Assembly: GCA_034509755.1 (NCBI GenBank)
Contig: CM067556.1
Span: forward strand, 15,585,501 to 15,649,500
DNA length: 64,000 nucleotides
Origin: Anisodus tanguticus
Taxonomy: Eukaryota; Streptophyta; Magnoliopsida; Solanales; Solanaceae
Direction of reading: 5' to 3'
Positions 34,301 through 47,200 of this stretch are shown here, in pieces. The first letter of the stretch is position 1, and each line of letters begins with the position of its first letter. A model generated the notes under the pieces. The model worked only from the letters and a program-made list of their open reading frames with translations. It made no database searches and was not told the origin of the DNA. The position numbers were made by a program, and so were the translations under genes.

Positions 34301-35881
34301 ACAAAAACATCCAAAACACCTTAAAGAATTATAAGAAGGAGAATGACCAAATAGAATGTCATCAGGTGTTTTCCCTTGAAGAATTTTGATAGACAACCTA
34401 TTTATCAAGAAAGTAGTTGTAAGTATGCACTCACCCCAGTATACCATAGGAAGCTTGGACATCAAGGCTCTTGCAATTTCAAGCAAGTGTCTATGCTTCC
34501 TCTCAGCTATCCCATTTTGTCGTGGGGTAGCAACACATGAAGTTTGATGATTGATCCCTTGTGAGGTGAAAAAGTTTGAGGCTATTGTACTTTTTTTCAA
34601 TTCCATGGCATTGTATGATCTTATTGTCTTTATTTTAGTGTGAAACTGTCTCTCAACCATCTGTAAAAAACATTGCAAGATGAAAAATGCATTATTTTTT
34701 TGTGGCTAGTAAATATGTCCAAGTCCCCCTACTATAATCATCAACAATAGTTAGGAAATATTTATAGTGATTATAAGTAGGAGCTTTGTATGGCCCCCAA
34801 GTATCAATATGAATTAGATAAAAAAATGGACTTAGTACTGATTTGACTTATGGGAATGTCAACCTAGTTTTCCTAGCTTGAGGGCAAATATCACATACAC
34901 AATCAGGATTAATAGGAATAGAAAGGAAACTGACATTTTTCATTGATGATAATAGCAAATGCCCAAGTCTAATATGCCAGAGTTTTACATTTGAAAAAAC
35001 ACTACATGCTGGAAAAGAAACTGGAAAAGACTGTGAATCAACAACATTTGAAATGGAAACATTGTCCCTAAGACTAGACTCTTTTAGACTGTGCTGGAAT
35101 AGATAGAGACCTTCTCTTAATTCACCAAAAACTTGTGGGCTCTTCATTAAAGGACCCTGCAAGAAACAGTTGTCAGTAGTGAGAAAATATTGTATGTGAA
35201 CTGTCTACAAAACTTATGCACTGAAAGTAAATTGTATCTGAAACATGGAACATAGAGTACATTTTGTAATATAAGATCAGAAAATATGGAAACACTTCCT
35301 ATATGAGTGACAACAATAGTTTGAGAGTTGGGCAGATTTATGTTTAGAGGGACCTTAAGGGCTGATATAGGTGTGAAGGAAGTAGGATTAAAACACACGT
35401 GCTCAGAAGCACTTGAGTCAAAATAATCCAAGTATTAGAATTAAAAACTGAAAAACAAGATCCAAGGTATTGAACATTGTACCAGCAACTACATTTTCAT
35501 TAATCTCAGAATTGTTGCTGGTGTTTGCCCTTTCCCCCATCTGAACTTGCTTGAACATGTTCATGAATTCATTTCTCATGTATTGGCTGATTTGCTCTTT
35601 AGACATCTGTTGACTGGATTCCCATTCTTCCATAGTAACTGCTCCATTTTCTCTGATTTACCCCTGATAATTCTTTTCATTTGTGAACTGGAAGTCTTCT
35701 GGAAATTCTATCAACATGTAACAATCATCTGCAATATGTCTTGTTTTACCTTAATTAGTACAAGACACATTAGGATTATACTTGCTCTTATTTTTCTTAA
35801 ACCTTTGAACATATTTTTGAAATTTTGGTGGTGGTTGTGAATTGTTGACCCTGAAATAAATGTTTGTTCTCTAATTATTAC
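34290..35881 (-). pseudogene. Copia gag-protease-integrase fragment
   Basis: A minus-strand element different from the array family. The gag end at about 35840-35630 has a CCHC-type knuckle pattern (CTN-x-GKTRHIADDCY). The protease section at 35431-35147 has DSSASEH, where the catalytic start is DSSAS in place of the usual DSGAS, and VLYVPCFRYNLLSV. The pre-integrase zinc region at about 35060-34850 shows WHIRLGH and CDICP. The integrase core at 34830-34290 has DTWGPYKAP, VDDYSRGTW, a changed IRSYNAMEL (normally RSDN-G-E) and GIAERKHRHLLE. The frame stops several times. It is cut on the left near 34290 before reverse transcriptase and on the right by the Copia LTR at 35882. Confidence 0.8.
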
Positions 35882-36716
35882 TGTGGGATACAACAATTGC
35901 AGGGAACGGGAAGTAAGTAAATATTACAATTGCTAGAAAGGATAATCTAAAGATTACAACAAAACTAGAAATCAAGAATGAAACAAACTCCTTGTGTGAT
36001 TTGCTGAGTCGAGTGATGGCACTCTGTCTTTAAAATAAGATTGTCCCGTATATCTCCTTTTACGTTGTCGGGCAATAGTCTCCCAAGATACAACAACAAC
36101 TTAGCAATTGAGCAAAGGAAACTCAAGTGTTACTCTTGAAGAACTTTGAGTATAGTAAACTTGCTAGAGAGGAAGAAGATGAATTCAGAAATTCTGTAGT
36201 ATTTTTCTAAGTGTGTGGAACAATTGAGCCAAAGGCCTCAATTTATAGTGTAAGGAGATGACCCCTCAACTATCCAACTAATGGTCTTCAATAGCCATGT
36301 AATGACACTTATTAGAGGGGTTACATTCAGCCAAATAATGGCTGAATTTATGTGTCAAGTAATGGAGAATCAATGCTCCAAAACCAGGCCAAAAGTCAGA
36401 ACTTTCCATCTTCCCGTCGCAGCATTCTGCCTCCGAAGCGCCGCGACGATTTCCGACACGTTTCATCGTACATTTCGTACACTTCTTCTTTCGTTTACCA
36501 ACGTGGAATACTTTGTCATTTGGCCAATAACCATCCATCATTCTATGTCTCAAACGTATTACATACGTATCAATATCTCTTTCACTAATGAAATTTGCGA
36601 TACTTGGCACTACGTGTGCACGTGTGTGGAAACGACATTTCCGACGTATGGGACCCTAATTGTTTGAGTCATAAATAATGGGATATACTTAATTCCACGT
36701 TAGTAAATTTCCAACA
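35882..36716 (-). repeat. Copia LTR (array family), minus strand
   Basis: An LTR of 835 bp, reading on the minus strand from TGTTGGAAATTTAC at 36716 to the inner end at 35882. It shares GCACTCTGTC and TAGTCTCCCAAGAT(A) segments with the solo LTR at 54589-55820. On its right are a polypurine-like CTCTTTCAAGAGGGG tract (minus strand, 36717-36731) and RNase H sequence, so it is the 3' LTR of a Copia piece. It has diverged more from the array LTRs than these have from each other. Confidence 0.7.
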
Positions 36717-37848
36717 ATCCCCTCTTGAAAGAGATTTTGGCGCAATCACATGGTGCATTTCCAATAATTTTTCGGCGGATCGATGTTACATCTGGATAGG
36801 TAGCTTCCGCTTTGAACCTTCCATAGTTGAATACCATCGGACTTACTTACTGTGCGGTGAACGTGATGTCTTGAACCGTCAGTGTTTAGTGTAAGCCAAG
36901 TCAACGGTACCAACACAATAACTTCATTTACTCTGTTCTTCGTAATGTTTTGTCCGTTGTGGCCGTGGACACTTCTTGGATTCTTAAGTGCGTTCATTTG
37001 AGGCGGCATGTCCTCGCACTTAAATAGGTGGTCTCCTACAAGGTATCCTGCTATACCCCACTTTACAAGTGTTAGGAACCATTAAAAGTTTCCCCAAACC
37101 TAACCTCAACCGGTGAGGATCATTAAAGGTTTTGGAAACTTAACCTTTACCCACACTGCAGATAGCACTTATAGTCTATCGCGGGAACGACTTTGGATTT
37201 GGTGTTTCTTTACAGAAATCACTATCCGAAGTGCTCATGCTTCCACCGAAGTGCTCAACTGAACCTTTACATCTTAGTTTTTCCATTGAACCTAATTCCT
37301 GGGATCTCCAGTCAGTAAGGTTGGGTTACTACCGTATTGGTCCTTATAGCTTGGGTTTTAAGCTCATTCCCCTAGACATGCAGAACATCTGATCCTTAGG
37401 TAAGCCCTTTATCACTGGGTCTGTTATGTTATCCTTTGATTTTATGTAATCAATTGATATTATACCCGTGGTGATCAGCTGCCTAACGGTCTTATGTCTC
37501 CGTCGAATATGACGAGACTTGCCATTGTATATAGAATTATGTGCCCTTCCTAGAGCCGACTGGCTGTCACAGTGGATCATTACAGAAGGTACGAGTTTGT
37601 TCCAACAAGGAACATCCTCTTAGAAGTCGTGAAGCCACTCATCTTGTTCTCCCGCTTTGTCTAAAGCGATAAACTCCGATTCCATTGTGGATCGGGCGAT
37701 GCAAGTTTGCTTAGAGGATTTCCAAGACACAGCCCCACCACCAATTGTAAATACATACCCACTGGTGGACTTGGTGTTCTCTATATCAGATATCCAGTTG
37801 GCATCACTGTACCCCTCTAGTACATCTGGATATCTCGATTCAACGTCT
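36717..37848 (-). pseudogene. Copia RNase H region and 3' end
   Basis: On the minus strand from 37848 it reads GYSDANWISDIENTKST, GGAVSWKSSKQTCIARST, MESEFIALDKAGEQDEWL, IHCDSQSALGRAHNS, and SRHIRRRHKTVRQL, the complete RNase H core with its Asp, Glu and Asp residues. It is much better preserved than the array copies: from 37848 to about 37345 there is only one stop near the middle. The rest to 36717 is the untranslated 3' end with the same block CAGTGTTTAG/GTTCAAGACATC as in the array. The right edge is a junction with the Gypsy-2 sequence. Confidence 0.75.
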
Positions 37849-40800
37849 TGGAGATAAATGGGGATCGGTTGGGAATCCTCTGCACGATCTGTGGATTGTC
37901 TCGGTTAGAGGTTTATCCGGGCCACGTTCTCTTACCGGTGTTCCTCCATCGGGTTGTCGGTAGGTTGTTCATCTAGCTCTGGTTAAACCGACGTCTCTCC
38001 TTCAGGCGACATAGCCCTTGAAGCGACTGAGCCAAATGCCCGCTCGATAGCCTCAGCTACGGCAGACTCAAGAATCTCCTGAATTTCGACTGCCTTAGTG
38101 TTGGAAATTAGATGTAATAGCTGTTGCATCTTACGCAAGGCCTTGGCACGTTGCATACTTCTTTTATAAGTCCTGGATGCGACTCTCAGTGGTACATCTT
38201 TCTTTCCAAGAGCCAGATTGATAGACCACTTCCCCTCTTCTGTATTGGCGGTTGGTTTAAACATTCTCTGGGGTCTCGTCTGGTCTTCATTTCTCGCCAT
38301 GATACGCAAGGACAAAACACCCGCATTGATGTTAAACTCGACCACCCTCTATTTGATTTTAGATAGTGGTTCTTCATCTATTCGAGGCATGCTCGGCTGA
38401 CGATTGGTTAGCATCCATACTTTCCCCCGGCCTATGCCTGGCGTCGATAGGGACCCTTCTGAACCTCATAGTTTCTTCCTGAAGTTCTCGTTCAATGTCC
38501 TCGAGTATTTAGGGCGGCTATGAAAACTGCTCCTAGCTGGCTGCATGTCATCACGAATGTCATGTAGGTTGCCTAACCGATTGAACACAAAGGTCCTTGT
38601 GGCCTTCTCCCATTAGGTAGTTTTCTTTGGGACCCATACCCTTTTCATCCGATGTTTCCCTTTGGTATCCCTTGACTCATCGGGCTTAGCAAAAGATACC
38701 ATAGATATTGGTACCGCGGGAAAGGGGTCGGTATCAATGGATATTTCAGCCCTACTCTTGTCGGCTAATTTGAACATCCCTTCTTGATGCCCTTTTGGAT
38801 CGCCTTTCTGAAGATCACACAATTAGAAGTAGAGTGACTGTATGAATTATGCCACTTACAGTACTTCTTATCTTTGAGTTCCTTGGCAGGCGGAATCCTA
38901 TGATCATCAAGCAGCCGGATCTGCTTATCTTTGAGCAGATGATCAAAGATCTGATCTGCCTTCGTGATGTCACGAGTAACCGACCATGTTATCGGATAGA
39001 CTGGTCTCCTTGCCTTTTACGGCTTTCAAGGCTGGGAAAGAGTAAACCTTACCCCTAACAATCTCGGCCACCATTGCGTCTGTCGTGCAATCAGCTGACT
39101 CTGAGTCGGACTCATCTGCTTCAATGATGGATACCAAGTAGGAGCCTCGATTTCGGCTGGCTCTTCTCCATTCCTTCTCCTAGACGTACTGCTTTATTGG
39201 GCTAGCCTTTTTGGCTAACTGGCTCAGGTTAGAGCAAAATTGTCCTACTAACTTCTCCTTTAACTGAGGGTGCATGTTGTTGATTATCATGTGGGCACAC
39301 TCAGACTCGGGGAAGTGTACAATGCATTTTCCAACCTTCTTTCTGAATCTCTCGATAAAATCGGCAGGCGATTCATCGACATGCTACTTGAGATTCGTTA
39401 GATCGGTCACGGTAACCTGAGATTGGGGCCAATAGAACCTATCATGGAAGCAACCCTCAATGTCAGCCCAGCTTCTTTACGGAATCAGGAGCCAAATAGG
39501 AGTACCATGCAAAGGTGTTCCCATTAGACAGAGAGGGAATAGCTGCAACTTGTGATACTCATTCTGGCCAGCCTAGCCGCATTGGGCGATAAATCTACCG
39601 ATGTGCTCGATAGTGGATTGGTCGTCGCCGCTAGAGAAGATGGCAAATTTCGGTGTTTTGAAGCCCTCAGCAACGGTGCTATCCGATCTACCCAATAGGG
39701 GTAGGGCTTCTTGTAAACAGGCATGTCCAAAGGTTTCAATTGGATACCGAAGTACCTCCGCATGGTATTAGCAATAATTTCTGGGTGTATCAGTTATGAC
39801 GTCCCCTGCCGATTCTCGACTGGATTAGACTGGCAGGCGTTCTACACTGGCGGCCTCCATTATGCACTTTCTTGGACAGGGTTTTGAAGGTTGTAGGTGG
39901 TTTGCTGGATATTACCAATAGGTGGGGGTAATGCCCCATGGCCGTTGTTGTGTATGACCACCAAAGCCTGCAACCTGAGCTCCTGGAACGGCTAACGGAG
40001 TCTGAGGATAAGGTGGAACGGTGTTCCATGGCTGCTCTCCTCGGACGTCGGCCGTTCTTAGAAAATTTACGCTTTCTGGAAAGTATGGATTGGGTACCGT
40101 CAATGACTACTGGAATGGTAGTCCGCTATAAACAGCGTCACCAAATAGATTAGCTGAGTCATAGCCGAGGGCCATCGGCTGGCCAACATTGTTCTCCTGC
40201 ATCGTAGGGCTGTTTGTAGAAACGTACGGCATAACGGGCGGCAATCCAAAGTGTACTAGAGCCTGAACTGGTCTCCAAGCCATGTTGATCTGCCCATATT
40301 GCAGACTCGCTTGCTCAAGTGGCATATTTTGCCCCCCAAGGTTTGGCGGCGACCATGCAATGTGCTGGTTGCCAGGCGATTGGGCTTGTGTTCCTAGGTG
40401 CGATGTCGGTTGTGCCTGAGTGGGCACTGGTTGATGCACATGCGGCTGAGAAACAACACCAGGAGTCACGGTCTCATGCTGAACAACACCGCTCATCATA
40501 GGGATGGTAGAACTAGCCGAACATTCTCTTGGGTGCATTCGGTTGGTTTCCATCTCCCTCGCTTGCTGAACCTCATTATGTACCATCTTCTTCACAATGT
40601 CAGCCAATTATTTAGAAACTTGGTACATAATATCGTGGATGCCCAAGTCAATTTGTTGTCTAATAAAAGACGTGGTCATTATGGTTGGACCTTCAGATTG
40701 GATAGACTCTTCTACAACTTGGGTTGATGGAGGAAGTGGATGGGTATCCACTGATATTGGCATACCTGCGGAGGATGCTGGTTCGTTGTTCCTTCTGGGA

Positions 40801-40938
40801 GGATTTTGTTTAGAATATGGACTGGACTCGAGGTTCATTTTCTTACCGGACCTTAGTCGCATACGCCAAGAATGATCCTGAACTGGAGAATCAAAATTTT
40901 CTATTAATTCACATATGGTCCCACTGGGCGTGCCAAAT
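37849..40938 (-). pseudogene. Gypsy-2 gag polyprotein, broken
   Basis: Same family and orientation as Gypsy-1, with gag pieces at 40970-40608 and 40607-40107 (Gln/Pro-rich N-terminus: MANNGIGAENKFGTP, then MADIVKKMVHNEV), a gag core about 39180-39400 with the same IINNMHPQLKEKL segment, and the linker piece at 37983-38345. Stops and shifts are spread throughout. It ends at 37848-37849 against Copia RNase H, so the protease and beyond are missing. The gag N-terminus starts inside the LTR edge. Confidence 0.75.
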
Positions 40939-40939
40939 T

Positions 40940-41577
40940 TGTTCTCGGCCCCAATTCCGTTATTTGCCATTGTATCGGCTGATGAAATCAGAAGACAAAT
41001 TGATTTCTTAACTTAAGCGATTTGGGCTGGAAACGAAACTCTAATCTCCAGCAATGGGTTCCCCAACTACTCTAGAAAGCGTTAGGATGGTGTTATGAGT
41101 AAACTAAGAGGTAAGAAACATGAATACAACCGAGTAAAGTAAAGGAAAGTAAAGATAGATAAGATTTGATTTGTTTGATTGATTATGTGTGTATATACAA
41201 AGAATGTGTTCTATTTATAGTACAAAAAGAGGGGAAAACTGTACAAACGTGCCCCCATGCCAGCCATCAAGTAACCCACTAAGTTCAACGACCGACTATG
41301 GGGGAGGTGGTGCCAATTTTCTCGCCCTCTACTCTTTTTCTCGGATAATGGCCCTTTCTTTTGGTTGTTGTTGGTCATTATCGCTTTTAGGGATCTGGAA
41401 ACCCGTTTGACTTGGTCGTTGAGGCGTCTGCATCTGAGTGGGTCACAGTCGTACCTCTAACTAACAACTCGGCTAAGAAGCTTTAGTAGCCGATGAAGTT
41501 CTCATAGTCGAGAGCTAGAAGTAAATTCGGCTGTTACTGAATCCGGCTAAACACTTAATTTTTTTTTAGTGTTAACA
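40940..41577 (-). repeat. Gypsy-2 5' LTR
   Basis: A 638-bp LTR that starts TGTTCTCGG and ends GTGTTAACA on the plus strand, homologous to 5802-6468 throughout. It has a TATA motif at 41211-41223 (minus strand). The primer-binding region lies just left of it. There is no matching LTR on the other side. Confidence 0.8.
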
Positions 41578-42978
41578 ATATTACAATTACTTTAAATACT
41601 ACACATATATAGGGGATACAAAGGTTACCTTTAATACTTGATGAGATTCTTAACCCAATAAAGACTTTTTATTCGAGTGACTGACCCATCAATTCTCTAA
41701 TTGAGAAAGGACCATATGCTTCATTGATTCAAAAATTAAAAATTGTCTACTTTAGGATAGTTCACGAAGCATCTTTGTTGGCAATTGTTCAAAGTGGCCA
41801 ACGAATTATGTCTTATTCCATGCAATTTAACCTCAATTATCAAGAGAAGAATGCCAAGAAAAGATTTCATAACACATTAGGCAATTGTGACACTTGAGAA
41901 GAAAATTTATTATTGGATTAAGATGGCAATTGATTAAAGCAAACGTGTTATTTGATATCTTTTTTTTTTTTGCTATAGAAAGACTACATGTTAGTGTCTT
42001 AGCTAGACCTAGGTCTCTCTTTAAGTCCAATTATTGTATTATTAGTGATCAAGATTAAAGAATAGAACAAATGTAGTCAAATGTTAATGTAAGTAATAAG
42101 TAATACATACAAGAATGAAAGGGCAGTGGACCAATTTATCTTTTATTTAAATAATAATAGCGGAGCATGATGATGTAACAAGTGCATCATAATTTCCATT
42201 TAGTTAAAAATGGGAAGAGATAAGCCCAATATGTCGATTTTTTTTTCAAAAAAAACTTTTGGAGACGAGGCCATGAAAGTACTTCCATTAAACTCGTGTC
42301 TAATACTATTTAAAAATTCGGCATTATGATTGGTGAAAAAAAACGAATTCTAATGGGTGTGGTAGGGTAGAGTTGGAGCACACTGCACTTTCTCCATAAA
42401 CAAGTTGTTAGGGGGTGGGCCGATTACAATAGGGGTTTGTTGCTATGTGATTGAATTTATGTGTCCTAAAGATATAAAAATCATATTCTTTATGAAATCC
42501 AATTATATTTCGTGTTTGATATGGATACGTATTTTGACTTTTGTGTTTTTACGATTATTTCAATTTGTGAGAAGGTATTAAATTTAATCAAAAACTTCGG
42601 AGCAAGTACGATGGTTTTCGAATCTTAAATTTGAAAAATAGGAAATTGGCAATTCGTGTTATAGTTTGAGATATTATAGGAGATATAAAATAAGAATATG
42701 GTAGGAATTATTGCAAAACCAAACATGAAGATAAAAGGATAAGGTTACGTAGAAGTAATTGGTGACATAATTATCTTATTAAGACTAGTTTGAAGGAACG
42801 GGACCATCAACATTAATAGTGTTGATACTCCACAAAATTATCCGGTAATTATGAATACTTTGGTCCAAAAGGATTACACATGATCAACAATTTTTTAGTA
42901 AAAGGGTAAAGTGCCAAATATACCCTTTTGTTTCAAAATGAAACAAAATGACCCCATTCGTAACCTTACTATTAGTCT
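41578..42978. other. intergenic, no gene seen
   Basis: AT-rich, no gene recognised. The segment from about 42899 onwards (GGGTAAAGTGCCAAATATACC) resembles the end of a small DNA element of the type at 50101 and may be the host of the SINE that follows. Confidence 0.4.
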
Positions 42979-42989
42979 AAGGCCCCTAT

Positions 42990-43213
42990 TTTTTTTTTTA
43001 TTGACGAAGAACCCGCAGCCGCTACTCTCTCGAGTGCGCACAGGATAAATTCCGGACTGACGCAATCGCCTGCAAACCACGTCAGTCGATTAACCACACT
43101 TGGCAAGTCATGTGTGACAGGCTCAACCAAGAAGGTTTATGCAGGGGATCGAACTCGTGACCTTGCGGTCCCGCGCTCTACTGCTACACCAACTTGACTA
43201 CCTTGCGGGTGTC
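42990..43213 (-). mobile_element. tRNA-derived SINE
   Basis: Reading on the minus strand, the head has tRNA-like promoter boxes: TAGTCAAGTTGG as a box A and GAGTTCGATCC as box B. The body runs to a poly(A) tail (T run at 42990-43000 on the plus strand). AAGGCCCCTAT at 42979-42989 and AAGGCTCCTAT at 43214-43224 are target duplications with one mismatch. A partial copy of its 3' end is at 59840-59896. Confidence 0.8.
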
Positions 43214-43645
43214 AAGGCTCCTATTTGTCATTATAAACTAATGGATCCAATTTCCATATTAAAAATTACGATTTTTTAAACCAAAAAAATGTCACCTATT
43301 ACTAGCTAAACCCCACCCTCAGCCCATTATTTTAAGTTTTTAACCCTCAATTATAATATAGGGGGAATTTAGAACTGCCAAGTGTACTATAAGGTCAATA
43401 TTGAACTATCACGTTAAATAAAGGCAAATATGACCCTATTCTTAGGGTCCTATACCGTTAAGTTTTGCATCATAAATTAAACTCAACTTTTAAGCAACAC
43501 TGTGATTATATTCCCAACAACACTTCCTAGCACTCAAATGATACGCATTAACATATAAAACAAGAATCAATTTCATTGCGCCTATATATAATAGGTCACA
43601 TAAGAATGACCAAGAAAGGAGTAATAGTGCCATATTGAAAAGTCC

Positions 43646-43905
43646 TACCCACTTTCGATTCACTCGTGGGATCCGGGCGGTCTGGGGGATCACCGTGGCT
43701 TTCATATTCGAAAATGGGATTATCAACTATACTTGACTGGAAAAACCAGCCAATCTACACGGCCGGGGCAGGGAAAAGAGTCGAGTCGAGTCGATCAGGC
43801 TCGACGATCAGGAGAAGCAAAACGAAATCCAAGCCTCCTTTCCGCCGCCTTCTTCATACAAGCCGCCGGGTTTACCCGGAAGTCCGAATTCTATGGTAGA
43901 TAACT
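43646..43905 (+). other. GC-rich insert resembling mitochondrial matR
   Basis: This patch is clearly more GC-rich than its surroundings. One frame from about 43832 reads LLSAAFFIQAAGF and then TRKSEFYG, close to the plant mitochondrial maturase matR (its known CAAFLIEAAGL...EFYG stretch). Upstream, CGACGATCAGGAGAA would encode the Asp-Asp-Gln-Glu part of the same protein, suggesting an internal deletion. Perfect 18-bp copies of TGCCATATTGAAAAGTCC flank it at 43628-43645 and 43947-43964. I infer a nuclear insertion of mitochondrial DNA. The identification is from memory of the family and needs a search. Confidence 0.45.
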
Positions 43906-43967
43906 TTTTTTAAGACCCAATAACTATATTAGTTTTACCAACAAAATGCCATATTGAAAAGTCCCAT

Positions 43968-44224
43968 AACATTGAAAGTTGATTTAATTTTAATCACTGT
44001 TGCTGTAATAGTGGACAAATCAATGCCACCTATTAATGACTTCGTGAAAAAATCACCGCCGCGATAATTTTCGCCTTAAGTTTGTTAGTTTTTCAGCATC
44101 ATACGACTGCAAAAGGCTCCCAATCAGAAAAAAAAAAATGAAAATAAGACATAACCTAAATCTTATTTGAATTTGAAAAGGTGGCCGGATTTATTGGTGA
44201 AATCAAAAACCCTAAAATGGATGT
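43968..44224. other. AT-rich spacer
   Basis: Short AT-rich spacer between the GC-rich insert and the hAT element; no gene. Confidence 0.4.
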
Positions 44225-44232
44225 GTACATAT

Positions 44233-47200
44233 TAGTGGTGGCCAGTGGGCCGGGCTCGGGTCTGGCGGGCTGGGTCTGGCGGGGTCGGGGTTGGGGCGGG
44301 ACGAGCGAAGGGGTCGGGGTCGAGTGTGGCGGGGTCTGGCGGGGTCGGGTCTAGCGGGACTTGCTCCAGTCCCGTCCCGATCCCGATCCCGTCGGTATCG
44401 GGTCGGGGCGGGGTCGGGGTCCGACGGGTTTTTCTTTTTTTTTTTCTAAATAACATATGTATAAAAAAAACTCAATAAACAAGACAAGATAGTGTAATAA
44501 AAACATCTCAATGCTGTTTTTGTGCCTCTTATATTATTTAATAGACATATGATTTTTTTGTAATACAAATACAATTGTCTAAAATCTAAATTGCAACTTT
44601 GTGGTGTTGTCCAAAAGTTGCAAATTACATAATAAAATTGCAATTAAAAAAATTACATTCTCAAAAAAATCTGTTCTAATTGCTTGATGATTTCCTGTGG
44701 TTCTTCGGTTGGAATTGGTATTTGTTGGTCAAATTGATCTACGTCGCTTCCACCACATTCGGATAAGATTTCGTTGTAGTTTTCGTCTTCTTCGTTGATC
44801 TCCGGTTGACCGCACCTTCTCCGCTCCGCTCGTATCCAATCTCTGAATAATACTGCAATTTCCAAGCTGTCTCCGCTAATGAGTGTCTCGTGGTCTCCTA
44901 TTTGATATCTGCCGGCGAAAAAAGCACTCTCGAGCGCAGCTTGATGACGCTTGAATGTTCAAAACATCTCGGGCCATCAATGAAAGTGTCGGAAAGGTCT
45001 TCTCATTCCCCTCCAAGATTTCAAAAGTCTTCATGTCTATCTTCATTGATAACTTCTTGGTACGGTACAGAACCCTGCAAAACAAAAATATCCAACTCGC
45101 TAATTTGGTTAGTAGTAGAAGTACGACCGCCCATTCTATTTCTAAGGCTTTCAATACTAGCCGCAGAAACAACATGTCTTTTGTGAGGTTGTGTTGAAGA
45201 TGAAGAAGATGGTATGGAAGCTGGTAAGTTACTAGCATTTTCTTGTTGATAAAATCTATATATTTTTTTGCATTGGTGTTCTACGCTAGACAACACTTCT
45301 TCTTTAGTTTGTTCAATAGGTGGTGAGTGATTTAGATTTTTGGGACTTGGATGTGGTAGTACTTCTATACAATCGTAAATAGTTTCAATTAGTGATTTAG
45401 TACCGTCTATTTTAATAGTAGGATTTAAAACAGAACCAATAATATAAATAGTGGGAATAGGAATAAAATATTTTTTTATTTTGACAAACATTTTTTAATA
45501 GCTGCCTTATAAGCTGATTTTTCCATATATTCACTAAGTAATAAAAATATTAGAGTTATATAAAACAACATAGTTGAAATATTAGGATAATATATACCGG
45601 AAAATTCTTTTGTTGCTTGAAAAATTCTCTCTAAAAATACAATAAGTTCAGAAATTTTTACCCAATCACTATCTAAAATCATATCAGCTGGATTTTTATT
45701 ATGAGAGTTAAAAAATAAAGTTATAGGTTTTCTATAGTCATAAGCAACAAGTAGTTGCTCGTATAAAGAATTCCACTTAGTGGATACTTCTTGTGGAATT
45801 TTTCCATAAGATAGTCCACAATCGTGACAAGTTTTTTTTATATTCTTTTCTACGTTGTACTTTATTAATTTTAAAAATAAAGTTTATAGCAAATTGTATT
45901 TTACTAAGAATGTCTTCAAAAAGTGATAGACCATCATTTACAATTAAGTTATATATATGGCACGCGCATTTTATATGAAAATGATTTGGAAAAGATGGAG
46001 TTACTATTTTTAAAAATTGTAATTGCGTAATTGTTAGAAGAAGCGTTATCTAATGTAATAGTCATAATTTTATCGGTTATTCCGTAATAATGGCACACTT
46101 GATAAATATTATCTGCAATAAAAGTACCAGTGTGCCTATCATCTATATATCTATACGCTAAAATACGTTTTTGCATAGACCATTTATAATCTATCAAATG
46201 ACAAGTTACAGTTAAATAATCATGGTCGTTAGTACTACGACCTATATCAGACGTGATAGATACTTTGCCATTAAAATGATATAATGAAAAACGTAAATAT
46301 TGTTGATATTCATGTGCGAATTTAAATACATCTCTCTTAACAGTTGTTCTAGAAAAATCGTTAGAAGCAGGATTATATATATCTCTAATGTAATGAATAA
46401 AACCGGGAGATGAAGGAAATGAAAAAGGCAAACCCTCCACAACAACTAATTTTGATATTGCTTCCCTATTTCTATGTTTATTGTATTTAGAGCCTACAAT
46501 TCCTGTTGTCATAGGGCTAATTTGACCCTGTATTTGATCCCGAACAGTATCAGTATGTGAACCTTGTTCCGATGGAGCGGGCGTTTGCGCACCCGGTTTT
46601 GAAGCATGGTATTGGGCATACCTAGTTGGATGAGCACTTACTACGTGTCTAATTAAACCCCCCCGTCCAACCGTGACCTTTTCCAGTTTTAAATTTTAAA
46701 ACATTTTTACAAATTTTACATATAGCTACTTGATTCTCTACGTCCCTATCAAAAAATGTCCATGCATCTGATTTTAATGGTCGTTTTGCTACCTCGTCTC
46801 ATACTAGGGGGAATAGGAGGTATTTCAGTTGAAGGTGCACTAGTGGGTGTGTTGTCATCAACATTAGTGGGTGTATCATCTAGATCATCGTCTAAATTAA
46901 AGTCTTCTTGAGTTCCAGAAAATAGTTCCTCGTCTAAATCTAATGGTATTGTAGGAAAATATTGAGTATCAACAAAATTATCATGTGTAGGAATAAGATG
47001 ACTAGAAGAAGTATCCTTGCCCTGGTTGTCCTACTAGAAGAAGTCTTACCCTTACTTTTAAACATACCTCTAATTCCTTCCATTTTAATTATATGCTAAC
47101 AAATAATTAAAAGTAAATGAAATTAAGTGCGCTAAATAAAATAAACAGACAATAATAATTTAATGAAGGAACGAATGTATCAAACGCCGACGTAACGTCG

